From an uncultured Mycoplasmatales bacterium (GTDB taxonomy: Bacteria; Bacillota_I; Bacilli_A; Mycoplasmatales; Mycoplasmoidaceae), in contig CAJTRF010000002.1 of the NCBI GenBank assembly GCA_910578525.1, positions 1-64,000 of the forward strand: 64,000 nucleotides of DNA. The letters are read 5' to 3'. Shown piece after piece: positions 21,082 through 34,800 of the stretch. Position 1 is the stretch's first letter, and each line of letters starts with the position of its first letter. Below the pieces are notes generated by a model. The model was given only the letters and a program-made list of their open reading frames with translations, was not told the DNA's origin and searched no databases. A program made the translations under genes and the position numbers.

Positions 21082-22157
21082 TGGAAAATAATTTTAAAAT
21101 GAATACATTTTCAAGTGATCAAAAGAAAAAGTTACAAACAAGAACTAAAACTTCAATTTTAGTAGTAGCAGTATCTTTTGCGATTTTATTTTTTGGAATG
21201 TTATCTTCTTATGATAATCCATGATTTAAATATTCTAGCGAAGAATACACTCAAGAAGGTATATCAACAATGTTTGCATTGGTGTTAGCCTTTATTTTAT
21301 TAGGAATAGCGTACCAATGTCTTGTTGAATACATGAATTGTTGCTTTAAGAACTCTATCAAGTTCTTTAGAACTTATTCAAAAATTCTTTATTTCTTATC
21401 AATAGTTATTGGATTTGTGTTTTGTCTAGCAATGTTAAATGATCCAGAACCATTCTCTGATTATGGATATGTCTTTTTAGGCGTAGGAATTGTTCCGATT
21501 GTTGTATTGGCTGTTTTGTGATATATAGCATTATTTAATGAACATGGTAGCAAATTCAATAAAATTACTGCCCCATTAATGGCTATTGTTTTACCAATGA
21601 CATTCTTTGCTATCTATTACATTTTAATTTTTAAATTTTTTACTACATTCTTATTTTTATTACTAATTACATGATGTGCAGATTCGTTTGCCTATTTAGG
21701 AGGAAGTTTCTTTGGTAAACATAAATTAGCTCCTAAGATTTCTCCTAATAAAACAATTGAAGGATTTCTAATTTCATTAGTATTAACTTTATGCCTATTA
21801 CTAGCAATCGCTGGAATTTTTTCATTAAATCCTAATATTCAAGGAGATTTATTGGGATCTCATGAATTCTCTGAAAATTCAAATATGAAGATTAATAACA
21901 TAGGTTGATGATTAAGTTTATCTGCTATCTTAATTGTATTAATCTTAGCAGACACGTTAGGCGATTTATCATTTAGTGTTATTAAGAGAAAAAATAACAT
22001 TAAAGATTTCTCTCAATTCTTGCCAGGTCATGGAGGAGTGCTAGATAGAATTGATGCACTAATCTTTATTGTTTGTATTTATACATTAATTTGTTTTGTA
22101 TGATCAATAGATTCGGATCACACAATTTACTTATTCTTTACAGGTAGTCAATGGTAA
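21081..22157 (+). CDS. cdsA: Phosphatidate cytidylyltransferase
   Basis: Membrane enzyme making CDP-diacylglycerol for phospholipids. 358 residues with about eight hydrophobic helices; the signature lies near the C-terminus, with FGKHKLAPKISPNKTIEG and DTLGDLSFSVIKR followed by LPGHGGVLDRID. TGA is Trp at several positions. Its stop overlaps dxr by seven bases. Confidence 0.93.
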
Positions 22158-23233
22158 TTTTAGTTTGTGGAGCAACAGGTTCTGTTGGACAACAAACAAT
22201 TAAAGTCATTAAACATTTAAAACATAAAATTGTTGGGATAACATTCAACAAGAACCTTAAAAAAGCCAAATCAATAGTTAAGAGCAACAATATAAAATAT
22301 TGTTACTCTCCTATTCACAAACAAGAATCTAATGTTAATAGTTACGATGAATTAATTAAAAAGACTAGACCAGATTTAGTAGTGAATGCTGTTGTGGGGT
22401 TTGCAGGCTTAGAAGTGACAATGGCTGCAATTAAAAATAAGGTTGATATTGCTTTAGCTAACAAAGAGTCATTAGTAGTGTCTGGTAAATATGTCATGAG
22501 ATTGGCTAAAAAGAACCATGTTCATATTTATCCAGTAGATAGTGAGCATGCAGCTATTACTCAAGCTGTAGGTAATAAACAAAAAGAATTAAAAACAATT
22601 TATATTACTGCATCTGGTGGACCGTTTTATAGCAGAAATAATTTAAATAATATTACATATAAGCAAGCAATTAATCACCCTAATTGAAAAATGGGTTCTA
22701 AAATTTCAATTGATTCAGCTACACTTGTTAACAAGTGCTTTGAAATGATTGAAGCTTATTGATTGTTTAATACTAAGAATATCGTTCCTATTTATCATCC
22801 ACAATCAATTGTGCATTCAATGGTTGAATTTAAAGATAATTCAATTGCTGCAATTATGTCAAAGCCTAACATGGAATTACCAATCCAATTAGCTTTAAGT
22901 AAATTTAAATCAGACAAATCAAGTCTAATAAGTCCGTTAAATTTTAAGAATCTTAATTTGAATTTTGATTTAATTGATGAAAATAAATATTTACCAATTA
23001 AATGAGCTAAAGAAGTGTTAAAAAATCCTAATTCTTCATTACCTATTGTTATTAATGCAGCTAATGAAGAATTAATTAAGTTGTTTGCTAATAATAAAAT
23101 TAAATTCAAAGAAATTACATATTTTATTAATTTAACAATTAATAAGATTAAAATTATTAAGATAACATCTTTTAAACAAATCTTTATTGTAGATCAACTA
23201 ACAAGAAAATTTGTTCAAAATTTAGTTAAATAA
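22151..23233 (+). CDS. dxr: 1-deoxy-D-xylulose 5-phosphate reductoisomerase
   Basis: Second step of the MEP isoprenoid pathway (DXP to MEP, NADPH and metal dependent). 360 residues, slightly short. GATGSVGQQT binds the cofactor; ANKESLV, VDSEHAAI, TASGGPF and the IDSATLVNK segment form the active site. A TGA is Trp in the HPNW flexible loop, the loop that covers fosmidomycin in other species. It sits in the same place as in Bacillus, between cdsA and rseP. Confidence 0.93.
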
Positions 23234-23235
23234 TT

Positions 23236-24033
23236 ATGAGTTCAGGTCTAACAATCTTTTTATTGTATTTAATAACCATCTTAATGTTATTGTTTGTAGC
23301 AACAATACATGAACTTGGTCATTTTGCTGCAGGACTAATATTTAAAGTTAATGTTAAAGAAATTTCAATTGGTATTGGTCCAAAACTATACCAAAGATAT
23401 ACAAAAAAAGGAATGAGAGTTTCAATTAAACTAATTCCTTTGGTGGCATATGTTTTATTTGATAGTAAACAATTAAGAAATATTTATAGTGATCAAATAG
23501 ATGATAAAAACTATAGTTTCATCATGAAACCACTTCCAAAAGGCAAACTATTGTTAGAGCAAACTAAACCATGACAATATTTACTTATTATGTTTGCTGG
23601 TGTATCAATTAACTTTTTAGCTTTTTTAATTCTTTGACCATGTTGTTGAGCAATATTTAATGCAATGGGTTATTCATTGACTAATCCTTTTGTTAACTTA
23701 GGAATGTCATTAAAAGCAATTGGATATTGCATGGTATTTAAAGGCGGAGAAGGATCTAACATCTTTGTAGAATTACCAGATGTAGCTCAATATTCTAACA
23801 CTTGAGGACTAATAATGCTTCAAGTATTCTTATTACTTAATTTAGTTTCAGCTGTTTTTAATTTAATGCCATTCCCTCCATTGGATGGGTGAAAAATAGC
23901 TGTGAAACTATACGAAGGAAATGGTAAAAGAAAAATTAACCAAAGAGCAGAAGAAATTTTAACATTAATTGGTTGTTTCTTAATGGTTTATATTTTTGTT
24001 TCAAGTATTTTGGTTAAGTGAATTCACTGATAA
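23236..24033 (+). CDS. rseP: Site-2 membrane metalloprotease (M50)
   Basis: Intramembrane zinc protease of the RseP/RasP family. HELGH lies in the first membrane helix (residues ~25-29) and the third zinc ligand in NLMPFPPLDGW near the C-terminus. At 265 residues it is much shorter than E. coli RseP and seems to have no clear PDZ domain. Substrates may include signal peptides or membrane stubs. Starts two bases after dxr. Confidence 0.85.
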
Positions 24034-24034
24034 C

Positions 24035-27000
24035 ATGGAGAAGATAATTAGGTTTTTAATTGAAACTAATATTTTAACCAAAGATGAATGTGATTCTTTG
24101 ATTAAGATTTCTACTATTTCTATTACTCCACCAACGGATTTATTAAATAAAATTAAAATCACTTTATCTTTGGACAAACCTTTGGAATTTGATTTGTACA
24201 AAAAAATTAAATCAAAAGAAGAAGAATTTAAAGAACAACTAGTTTTTGAAATTAAACCTAAACATGATTTAGATTTTAATGAAGAATCATTAAAAAAATA
24301 TCTTAATTTTTTTTGTGAAGAAAAAATTCAAGCATCATCTGTTCTTAAACAATTGCTGCCAATGATTCCTTTTTATACTGATGATAAAGGAACATTGATT
24401 TTTCAATACTTTAACAAAAACGAACTAGAGGAATTAAAAAAACATGAAGTTCTATTAAAAGATTTTTTTAATTCTATTGGTTTAATGTGTAAAACATTTG
24501 ATTATGAATTAGATAAAGATCGTCAAAATTTAGAAATTAGTAAAGAAAAAAGAAGACAAGAATTAATCAATTATCAAAAGAAACATTCACCTGCTGTTCA
24601 AAGTCAAGTAGAAATTGATAATAAAATTACATCTAATAAACCAACGCCTATTGGAGAATTAGCTCCAGAGTTAAGAAATGCAACAATTTATGGTAAGATC
24701 TTTGCTATTGAAGCGATTACCACTAAAAACAATAAAAGGTTTTTTATTTATTCGATCACAGATTGTGAAAATTCTATTAACATTAAAGGGTTTGAAACGG
24801 TATCTAATAATTTTTATAGAAAAGTTAATTTACCTTACAACTATTTGGCTTCATTTAAAGTTGGGGATTGAATAAAAGCAAAAATTACATTATCTATTGA
24901 TAAGTACCAATACAATGAGTTGACTGGTACTATTGATAAGATTTGTTTAGCAGAGCATGATTTAGATAAAGTTTCTGAAGACAAAGAGCCTATTAAACGT
25001 GTAGAATTATTGGCTCACACTAAGATGTCTGCATTTGATGGATTAGCTTCTGCTTCGGAGTTAGTTGCTAGATCTGCAAAATATAAATGGCCAGCAATAT
25101 CTATCATCGATAGATATAATGTTCAATCTTTCCCAGATGCCATGGGAGCAACTAAAAAATTTAATCAAAAAATAATTTACGGTGTTGAAATAGATAAACT
25201 TTCTAGAAATATCCCATGTGTTCTTAATCCTTCTAATGAATTAATTTCTGATGTCACATATGTTATATTTGACTTAGAAACAACTGGTTTATATAACGAG
25301 TATGAAGAGATTATTGAATTCGGTGCTGTTAAGATTAAAAATGGTGTTAAGATTGATGAAATTGACAGATTCATCAAACCTAGCAAACCAATTCCGGCTA
25401 AAATTGTAGAACTCACTAGAATTACAGATCAAATGCTAGAAGATGCAAAAAATTTCAAACAAGTGTTTAAAGAAATTTTATCTTGAATTGGAGATGCAGT
25501 ATTGATTGCCCATAATGGTATTAACTTTGACTTTAGATTTTTAAATAAGAAATTAGTTGAAAACGGTTTTGAACCATTGAAAAATGTAATGATAGATACA
25601 TTACAAATTTCAAGAGCGATTAACAAAGAACTATATAGACACACATTAGGTGCAATCTGTAGAAAAAATAAAATTGAATATACAGATGAGATTGCTCACC
25701 GTGCTGATTTTGATGCAATGGTATTAGCATCTGTTTGAAATATTTTTCAAAGATTATTAAGAAATCAAAATATTACAACTATTGATAAGATTAATACTAT
25801 TCAATGTTCTGAATTGTATTCTAGACAATTTACAAGCTTTGCTAACTTGTATGTTAAAGATCAACAAGGTATAAAAGAACTTTATAGAATAGTTTCAAAT
25901 TCGTTTACAACTAATTTATTAAATACTCCAAGAGTATTTGTTGATGAAATAGAAAAAGCAAGGCAACATTTAATTGTAACAAACTCTCCAACAGAAGGAG
26001 ATGTGTGAGATACTGCTCTTAATGGTTTGCCAGAAGACTTAGAAAAAGCAATAGATTACTATGATTACATTTTTGTGGCTCCTCCAAATAATTTATTGCA
26101 TGAAATACAAAATGAGAATATTTCTCTTAAAAATGTAAAAGACACAATTAAAAGAATTATTGCAACAGCTAAAAAACTTAATAAAAAAGTAATAGCAGTT
26201 AGTGATGCTCACTATTTAGATAAACAAGATCAATTAGCTTACAAAGTTTATGTTAATAGTAAACTATTAGAAGGCAAAAGACACCGTTTCTACAAATATG
26301 CAGAAACTACAACTGAAATCGTTCCTGATTTACATTTAAGAACAACAAAAGAAATGTTAGATGAATTTGATTTCTTAGGTGATCCAAATTTAATTAAAGA
26401 AATTGTAATTGACAATTCATTGGAATTTGCTAATAAAATTCCAAATGATATTAAGCCTTTAAAATCATCATTATGTCCTCCTAATATTCCAGATGCTGAT
26501 GAAAAATTACAAAAGATTGTTTGAGAAAATGCTAAAAAAATCTATGGTAACAATTTACCTAAAGAAATTGAAGAAAGAATTAACAAAGAATTTAAAGGTA
26601 TTATTGATAATGGATATGGCATTATCTATTGAATCTCCCACTTATTGGTTAAGAAATCATTAGATGATGGCTATTTAGTAGGTTCAAGAGGATCTGTAGG
26701 TTCTTCATTAGTTGCATATTTATCTAACATTTCAGAAGTTAACCCATTACCTCCTCACTATATTTGCCCTAACTGCAAAGAATATATATTAAATACAAAT
26801 ACAGATGATGGATTTGATTTACAACCCAAGTTATGTTCAAAATGTGGTAAGCCATTAGTTATAAATGGGCACAATATTCCATTTGAAACATTTTTAGGTT
26901 TCCACGGAGAAAAAGTTCCAGATATTGACTTAAACTTTTCAGGTGAATACCAACCTAACGCTCACAATTTTGTTAAAGAAATGTTTGGTGAGCACCACAC

Positions 27001-28366
27001 ATTTAGAGCGGGAACTATTGCTACAGTTGCACAAAAAACAGCATATGGTTATGTAAAAAATTATTATGAAACATTAAATCCAGATTGTCAGCCTAATCAA
27101 GCACAAATTAATTGGGTTGTTTCAAAATGTGTTGATGTTAAAAGAACTACTGGTCAACACCCAGGAGGAATCATTATTGTTCCAAAAGAAATGGATATCT
27201 TTGATTTCTCTCCTTATAACTATCCAGCAGATGATAAAACTCAAAACTGATACACAACACACTTTGCATTTGAATCATTACATGATAATTTATTAAAGTT
27301 TGATATTCTAGGACACGATGATCCTACGACTTTAAGAATGTTACAAAACATTACTAATATCAACCCTAAAGATATTCCGGTTCAAGATGAACAAGTAATG
27401 AAATTATTTAGTTCATTAGATTCATTACATATCGATTCAAATGACTTTTTAAATATTAAAGTAGGTTCAGTAGGTCTTCCTGAATTTGGTACTGAATTTG
27501 TAAGACAAATGTTAGTGACAGCTAAACCTCAATCATTTGCTGATTTAATTAGAATATCAGGGTTATCTCATGGTACAGATGTTTGATTAAATAATGCTGC
27601 TAATTTAATCTCTAATATGAATATGACATTATCTGATGTTATTACTTGTCGTGATGACATCATGTTGACATTAATTAAATTAGGTATTGAACCTTCTGTA
27701 GCATTTAATGTAATGGAATCTGTTCGTAAAGGTAAGGGTATTAAACAAGAATATATAGATATTTTAAAGAAAGGTAATGTTCCTCAATGATATATTGATT
27801 CATGTATGAAGATCAAATATCTATTCCCTAAGGCTCATGCAACTGCATATGTTTTAATGGCATGAAGAATTGCTTGGTTTAAAGTTCATTATCCATTAGC
27901 ATTTTATGCTGCATACTTTAGTATTAGATGTGAAAATTTTGATATTGAAACAATCTGTCAAGGTCCAGAAGTAATTAAAGCAAAAATTGCTGATATTAAA
28001 CGTAAGTTAAATGATAAATTCTTAAAATCAACTGTTAAACAAAAAGATATTGATATGATTTCTGTTTACGAAGTAGCTTTAGAATTATATCTTAGAGGAT
28101 TCAATATTAAGAAACCCGATATTGATAAATCTAAAGCTAAAGAGTTTGTGATTGATGGTAAGACATTAATTGTTTCATTTAATAAAATTCCTCAATTAGG
28201 TAATGTAGCAGCGCATTCTATAGAAGAAGAAAGAACAAAAAAACCATTTGTTTCTAAAGAAGATTTATACAATAGAACTAAAATTTCTAAATCTATTTTA
28301 GAATGAATGATTAATGTTGGAATGTTAGATGGACTAAATGATGACGACCAACTATCATTATTCTAA
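24035..28366 (+). CDS. polC: DNA polymerase III alpha subunit, PolC type
   Basis: Replicative polymerase with built-in proofreading. 1443 residues, the usual PolC size, with start MEKIIRFLIETN one base after the rseP stop. Order: N-terminal and OB regions, PHP domain from about H328, 3'-5' exonuclease with DLETTG at ~413, rest of PHP, then polymerase with zinc cysteines at 911, 914, 934, 937 and the catalytic PDIDLNFSG (D960, D962). In the PHP segment the usual TDH is IDR (R360), a lost metal-site histidine. Many TGA Trp codons. Confidence 0.95.
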
Positions 28367-28392
28367 ATATATATAATATTTAAATAGATACA

Positions 28393-29193
28393 ATGTCTAG
28401 TCTTAGATTTCAAGAAATATATTATCCATGTCAAGATAAAAAGAACCAAAAACCAATGAATGTTTTGTTTCTTTTTGATGTTTTATCAAAAATTAGATAT
28501 GAAGCAGTCGCTAAAGAAATATCTAAAAAATTTAATTTCTATGCTTTAAATGTTTTCTTTGATGAAGAATATCATCCAATTATTAATAAGCCTTCTATAG
28601 ATAAATGATGTGATTTGATTGCAACATATATTAACGAAAAAAATATTGATTTAGAAAACACTGTCATAGTTGCTCAATATTACTGTGCAGCAATTATTCC
28701 TTTTTTAAATGAAAAACAAGGGATAGACAAGAAGATTAAGAAAGTTATTTATGTTTCACCATTTGTGTTATTTTCATGAAAAGGAAGAAGACAAGTTTCA
28801 AGTATTCTATACAAAGATGCTAATTGCACAAATTTGTTATACAACAATATTGATCAATTAAAGAATGATGTTAATTGAATTCAAACTAGTCGTTTAGAAA
28901 ATGTTGTAACTAATGCTAACATTAATGATATTAAAAAAATCTTAAGATACTTTCATCATTTTTACATTAAGAAAAGAATTAAAATAGCACAGAAAAAATA
29001 TTCTAGAAATTATGATTTATGCTTGTTTTTATCAGATAAAGATGAAATAGTAGATTTCAAAAAAACTAAGAAATTTTTCTCATTTCATAAAAATCTTAAA
29101 GTTTATCCATTCTTTAATTCTAAACTTTGTACTTTTGAAGAAGAAGAATTTAAATTTTGTTATTGCTTAATTGACTTTGTTGAAGGCAAGTAA
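28393..29193 (+). CDS. Unknown protein, alpha/beta-hydrolase-like but without nucleophile
   Basis: 266 residues, starting at ATG 28393 after a TATAAT-like stretch and ending inside the convergent ispD. The spacing of VLFLFDVLSKIRYEAVAKEI, TVIVAQYYCAAIIPFL and LCLFLSDKDEIVDF resembles an alpha/beta-hydrolase, with the strand before the nucleophile and the acid strand in place. The GxSxG elbow is replaced by QYYCA, so ordinary esterase chemistry is unlikely. I cannot name a function. TGA is Trp at several sites. Confidence 0.6.
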
Positions 29194-29823
29194 ATCTTCT
29201 TTGTTAGTAATTTTGAAATTATTACAAAAACCATTAACAATATTTTTTTTAGTAATTTTTAAATCTAAATATGAAAATAGATCTGTTGATTTACCAACAG
29301 GTTTATTTTTTCAATATTTATATTGAAATGATTGAGGGGTTTGAATTAATAATTTATTATCACGGTTGATATAACAGTTTTTATTTAAATCAAACAATGA
29401 ATCATTTAATTTGATGGCCACAGTTGAATATCCGATTTTTTTCGTCAACATAATAGCATCATTAATAACTGTATCATTAATGTTTACCCTTGCGCAATCA
29501 TGAGTTACTATGATGTCATTTGAATTTAATTGAAAATTTTGTTTTATGAATTCTATTGCATTTTTTAAAGATTCTTGTCTACCTTTAATTGAACCTTCAC
29601 AAAAGTAAACTTTTGTTTTCATAAATTTATTTGATAGTTGTTCATAAGATTTTAAATATTTTGGATGACAAACAACAATTATTTTGTCAATGTTTTTATT
29701 TTTACTAAAAGTTAATAAAGAGTGAATAAAAATTGGTTTTTTATTAACAACCACTAGTGCTTTAGGAATATCTTTTTCTAATCTTTCACCTATTCCTGCT
29801 GCTAATATTAAACCGTATGTCAT
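29167..29823 (-). CDS. ispD: 2-C-methyl-D-erythritol 4-phosphate cytidylyltransferase
   Basis: Third step of the MEP pathway: MEP plus CTP to CDP-ME. 218 residues. The nucleotide loop LAAGIGERLEKDIPKAL is at the N-terminus, with VTHDCARVNIND and TPQSFQYKYW further on. Its ATG shares its first base with the folD stop, so the two are translationally coupled. The 3' end overlaps the neighbouring + strand gene by 27 bases. Confidence 0.9.
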
Positions 29824-30677
29824 TATTTGTTTTGTAATTTAGTTACATTAATTAAGTTTTTTAACAAGATAGTAATGGTCATAGGACCAACACCTCCAGG
29901 AACTGGAGTAATATAAGAGACAATATCTTTTACATTTTCAAAGTCAACATCACCACAAAGTTTGTTGTTTTCATCTCTATTCATACCAACATCAATTACA
30001 ACGGCACCTTGTTTGATATATTCGTGATTAATCATTTTAGCACGACCAATAGCTGCTACTAAAATATCTGCTTGTTTGCATACTTCTTTTAAATTTGTCG
30101 TTTTTGAATGGCAAATTGTAACTGTAGCATTTTCCAATAGAAATAATGCTGCTTGAGGTTTTCCTACAATGTTACTTCTACCAATAATAACAACATGTTT
30201 ACCAGACATTTCAACGTTGTATTTTTTTAACATTTCAATAACACCACATGGCGTGCATGGCTTTAAATAAATATCTTGTTTTTTAGCAGTTCATAATTTA
30301 CCAACATTTACCAAGTTAAAACAGTCAACATCTTTATCTGGAACAATAGTTTCAATTACTTCTTTCTCACTTAAGTGAGATGGAATCGGTAATTGAACTA
30401 ATATACCATTAATATTTTTATCATTATTTAAATCTTTGATACGATTGATTAATTCTGTTTCTGTAATATTTTCAGGAAGTTTATCTACAGTTGTATTAAT
30501 ACCAACAGTTTCACTAAGTTTAATTTTGTTTCTAACATAAACATTGCTTGCTTGGTTATCACCAACTTGAATAATTTTAAGAGTTGGAACGATGTTTCTA
30601 GATTTTAATTCTTCAATTTCTTTTTTTAGTTCATCGCAGATTTGTGATTGAACTAATTTACCATCAATAATTTTCAT
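29823..30677 (-). CDS. folD: Methylene-THF dehydrogenase/cyclohydrolase
   Basis: Bifunctional enzyme interconverting methylene-, methenyl- and 10-formyl-tetrahydrofolate, which supports formyl-Met-tRNA. 284 residues. YVRNKIKLSETVGI carries the catalytic Tyr and Lys; GILVQLPIP, IIGRSNIVGKP (cofactor loop) and PGGVGPMT are all present. TGA is Trp at 30291. Coupled to ispD by a one-base overlap. Confidence 0.95.
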
Positions 30678-30682
30678 AAGTT

Positions 30683-30710
30683 ATTTATTAGTGTACTAAT
30701 AAATATTATA
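30683..30710 (-). promoter_or_regulatory. folD promoter with start-site inverted repeat
   Basis: On the minus strand TATAAT (30710-30705) is followed at once by ATTTATTAG, TGTA, CTAATAAAT (30704-30683), a nine-base perfect stem. It would lie at the 5' end of the folD-ispD mRNA, or act as an operator, or weakly end the upstream lipoprotein transcript. Core TAGTGTACTA recurs at the NIF3 promoter. Confidence 0.45.
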
Positions 30711-30711
30711 C

Positions 30712-31800
30712 TTATCACTTAATTCAAGAATGAGAAAAGGAATGACTAAGCGTGTATTCAGAATAATAGTTAAGATAAGAAGTTAATTCTTGAGTGAAGA
30801 CAAACCCTTCAATTAATGAAAATTTAATAGCAAAGTCATTTGTTGATGGAACTGATAAGCTATCAATAGCACATTGATTAGTTATATATATTAACAAATC
30901 TTTTGCTGTAAAATATTCACCAAAGTTAGTAGGTAAGCTTGGAGAATTAGTGAAAAAGTATTGAGGGTTTAGTATTGAATAGATTTTTGCGTTGTAATCA
31001 AGATCTGAAATTCAAGAATCTAAATAATAAGTAACATCATCAACAAGACTACCAGGCACCGCACTGCTATTTAACCTCGGTGAAGCAAGTTCGGTTGTAG
31101 AAGTAGCATCATCATACTTCACTGAAATTAATTTGTATTTATTAGGAAGTAAATTCTTACTCATAAATTTAGACAAATAATAAGAATTAGTAAGAACAAA
31201 TTTATCTGTTGAATGGAAATAAGTTTGCTTTCCTGTAAATGTATCAATTTCTGTTCTATCATAATAAGATATATGACCAGGTAATGCAACATTTGGTGAA
31301 AGATAAATTGATCACATAGTATATACACGAGAAAGTTTAGTGCTTTCTTCACCAGGTGAGATATAACTTAATTGATAATTTTTAATTTTATATACTATTT
31401 TCTTAGAAAATTTAAGAATGTTAATATCTATAGAAAAAGATACATTTGTTAAATTATTATTAACATCAAAATTAGTTATTTCAGCTTCATAATCACTACC
31501 ATAATTGTCATATAAAACTAAAAATGAATTAACAACATCTGCAAAAAACGCTTTCTTATAATTAGTATTTTTTAAATAAACATCTTTTGTAACAGACAAA
31601 ATATCATCAATACGAGCAGATGCATATGAAAGATTGTCAGAATCAGAATTGTTGGCAATTTCATCTTCAGTTAAAATTTCAGAAAGATCATAGTTGTAAT
31701 CAAATTTAAAACTAAAAGTTTTTTCGTTACAGCAAGACAAAGGTAAACAAGCAACTCCAGAAAAAACCAGGGAAAAGATTAAAAAAAGTTTATTTTTCAT
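30712..31800 (-). CDS. Lipoprotein, 362 aa, last gene of surface operon
   Basis: Signal peptide with lipobox CLPLSCC, so a lipid-anchored surface protein. The mature part begins with a DLSEIL segment also found in the 1045-residue lipoprotein upstream (DLSQIQL), and is rich in Asp, Ser, Asn and Tyr with predicted beta-strands. The C-terminus ends SHSFSHSWIKW, the last W being TGA before TAA. The ATG is two bases after the preceding gene's stop. I do not recognise the family. Confidence 0.75.
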
Positions 31801-31802
31801 AT

Positions 31803-34800
31803 TTAGATTATAGTGAGTAAGTAAGTATATTTTTCGTTAACCATAGGTGTTTGGTATTCTTTAATAGAATCCATAAGGTAAATGTTGTTTAAACCTAAAG
31901 TAAAAACATTTCTATCATCAGGATTAGTTGAAAAAATTATGTGTAAATTTTGTTTTCCATTTTTATCTTTGTACTTACAAAATAAAATTGATCTTCCAAA
32001 TTCTATTCTTCCTGCAGTATTGATTTCATAATAACGGCCATCTTGTAAAAAGCCTCCATTCTTATATTTTTTAGAATATGAAGCAGAAATTGCGTCAGAG
32101 CTATAGTTATTAAAAATTCTTGTTTGACGATTGTATGGTAAGAAACCATAAAGCTCTAAACCAAACATTCTTATGTTATCAGATATTAATGATTTGTATC
32201 CTTTTTCTTTTTCTGTGTTTGAATATTTTAAATAAAGCGAGGCATTTTCAGGTATTGTTAAAAATAAGTAAGATTTTAAAGCGGCTGCTGAAGCTGCGTA
32301 TTCTTGTAGGATTCCAAAAGAAACTAATTGATTTAAAGTATAAACCGTAGAAGAGTCACCTTGTTTATATTCTTTTAATTGATTTAAACCGTTATCAACA
32401 TACTTACATGTTAATGTTTCATAAACATCGTTGTTAACGAATATTGATGATTTTCCGCATGTATACATAAAGTCATAGATTTTATCAGTAGAATAAACGT
32501 GAACTTTGTTTGCAGCAGAGTATTCTGATCTAGCAAACAATTTAAATGTTCCTAAATAATCAACATAAGTTAACGTTCTTCACTGCTGAGTAGTAATTTT
32601 AAAATTAATATTAGCTGAGCCAGAAACTTTAGAGTTTAACGGAAGTATTTGACCAACAACTGTTGGATGTGCATCATCATATGTATCTGCCGGATTAATT
32701 GGAATGTTTATTTGATAGTCAACATTTAATACTGCATTTGGACACATTTCTATAACTTTTTCTGATATGTTTTTGGTAATTGTGTCAAAACAACTATTTC
32801 CTAAATGAGCAATATCTAAGTTATCAATTAATTCTTGAGAAATTGATCCTCTTGTATCAGTCAATGTAGGAACAACAACGGCAATTACATCAGGGAAAAA
32901 TAACTCAGAAAGATTAAATGCAGTATTTGATGCTTGAACAGTTAAATCCAATTCAGAAGTTTTTGATGTAAAAAAATCGGAATTAGATGAAGCAGAAATT
33001 GTAACCTTAATGGTCACAGGACTTGCAAAATTAACAACAAGTGTTTTAGAAATAGATATTTCTATTTGTTTTTTATTGGTTACTAAGGAAAGAGGACAAT
33101 CAAAAAATAAAGAATATAATTTTTTAATAACATTTTCATTTAATGAATCCAATTCAGAAATAGAATTTATTTCTTTCTCTGTACAATTTGAATTATCAAA
33201 CGCATAAAAAATATACACTTGATCAAGTAAATTTAGATCAACAGAGCTTAGGTTAATTTTCTCATTCCCATATTTAAATCAAAATGTTACTACAGTTGAA
33301 TCTCTCAAAAAATAAGAATTATTACTTGCTTCAATTTTAATATCAACTCTTACAGTTCTTGAAAAATCAACATATTGACCAAATTCTGAAAGATTATTTA
33401 TTGATAGTGAATAATCAAAATAATTTTTCGCTCTATTATCATCTCTTATCAAAGTTGGAGTTTCATCAAAAAGAGAACTTAGTTTAGAAAGCACTGTTGA
33501 TGAAGCAATAGATCCATCAAGTAAAATTGATGATAATCTATTTTTACTTACTTTTGTTTTATCTTCACCAGGCATAGAAACAAAAGAAAACAATTCATAT
33601 TGATTTATGTAAAAATCTTTAAGTGATTTACAATTGTTAACAGATTTTATATTTATATAAGCAACGTTATTGATTTGGCCATAAAATCTTGTGCTACCTA
33701 AATTTGTTATTACTTTAACTTTGAATAATTTATAAACTTCTAAGTCATAATATTTTTTTTCAGGTTCATTTACTGGAGATATATCAATGGTAAATTCCTT
33801 TTTTGATGGTAAATATTTATCAGATTTTAATTCTTTGTAAGGTGGATAATTTTCCTTAATTAGTTCCAAAAAATCATCAAATATTCTGTCAATAATAAAA
33901 TCTGATATAGCTTCTGCACTAACAGAGTGAATGTTTAATGAAGGAATTATAGTATCAGGGAATCTTTGTGTAGAGCTAGAAAAAGTAAAATCTTTTGCCA
34001 TTAATTCTTTAAATTCATTACTTAGATCATTAATGTTAAAAAAAGTGGAAATAAATTTTATAGTAGTTTTGCATAAACAATCATTCATAGTATATGCAAA
34101 TAGTGAATTGGTTTTTTTATAGTTTAAATTTAGTTTAGCATGGAAAGTAATGTTGAAAGTACAAATTTGATTTGTTTTATCTTGTTCTAATGCTTCAAAT
34201 TCAACGTCCTTTGTTGGATCAACTGATAAATCTATTTTACGTAATGATGGATATGATAGTGAGTAGAAATTTTCTACACCTTCATATATGTCGCTATCTT
34301 CGTCCAAACAATTTTTTAAAAAATATTCTTTTAAAATTTCATTGTCTATTCAATGGTCTTGATCAGGATAATATAAACGGTTTGGAATGGTTACTACAAA
34401 AGGTCAACCATCAAGATGAGCAGTATCTGAAGAAGAGTAATCTTTGTCTGTAAAAATTCATTTACGTGAAACAGCACAAACATTAACAGTAAATTTAAAA
34501 GAACCAAAATATTTTGGCGAATTAGATGTTACAAATATATTGCATCGTTTAAAAAAAGAACGATCGTTAGGATATGAATAATCAATAGGTTCTTCTGAAG
34601 AATTAACTAAAGTTGAAGCCTGTGCATCGTTTGAAACGATAATTTCTGAAAAATCAAAATTTTTATCAAGTCCAGAAACAGAATCAGTTACAATTTTATC
34701 AACATAATTATCGTTATTAATTTCATACAGTTCATTGATGGAAACTTGCTTTGGATCGTATGCATAAAAAACGGCAAAATTATCTTCTGAAACAGTATCA

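Noticed and set aside
23996..24034. Upstream ATG for polC giving a 13-residue extension
   Set aside because: It lies inside the rseP C-terminal codons; ATG 24035 directly after the rseP stop gives the natural N-terminus.
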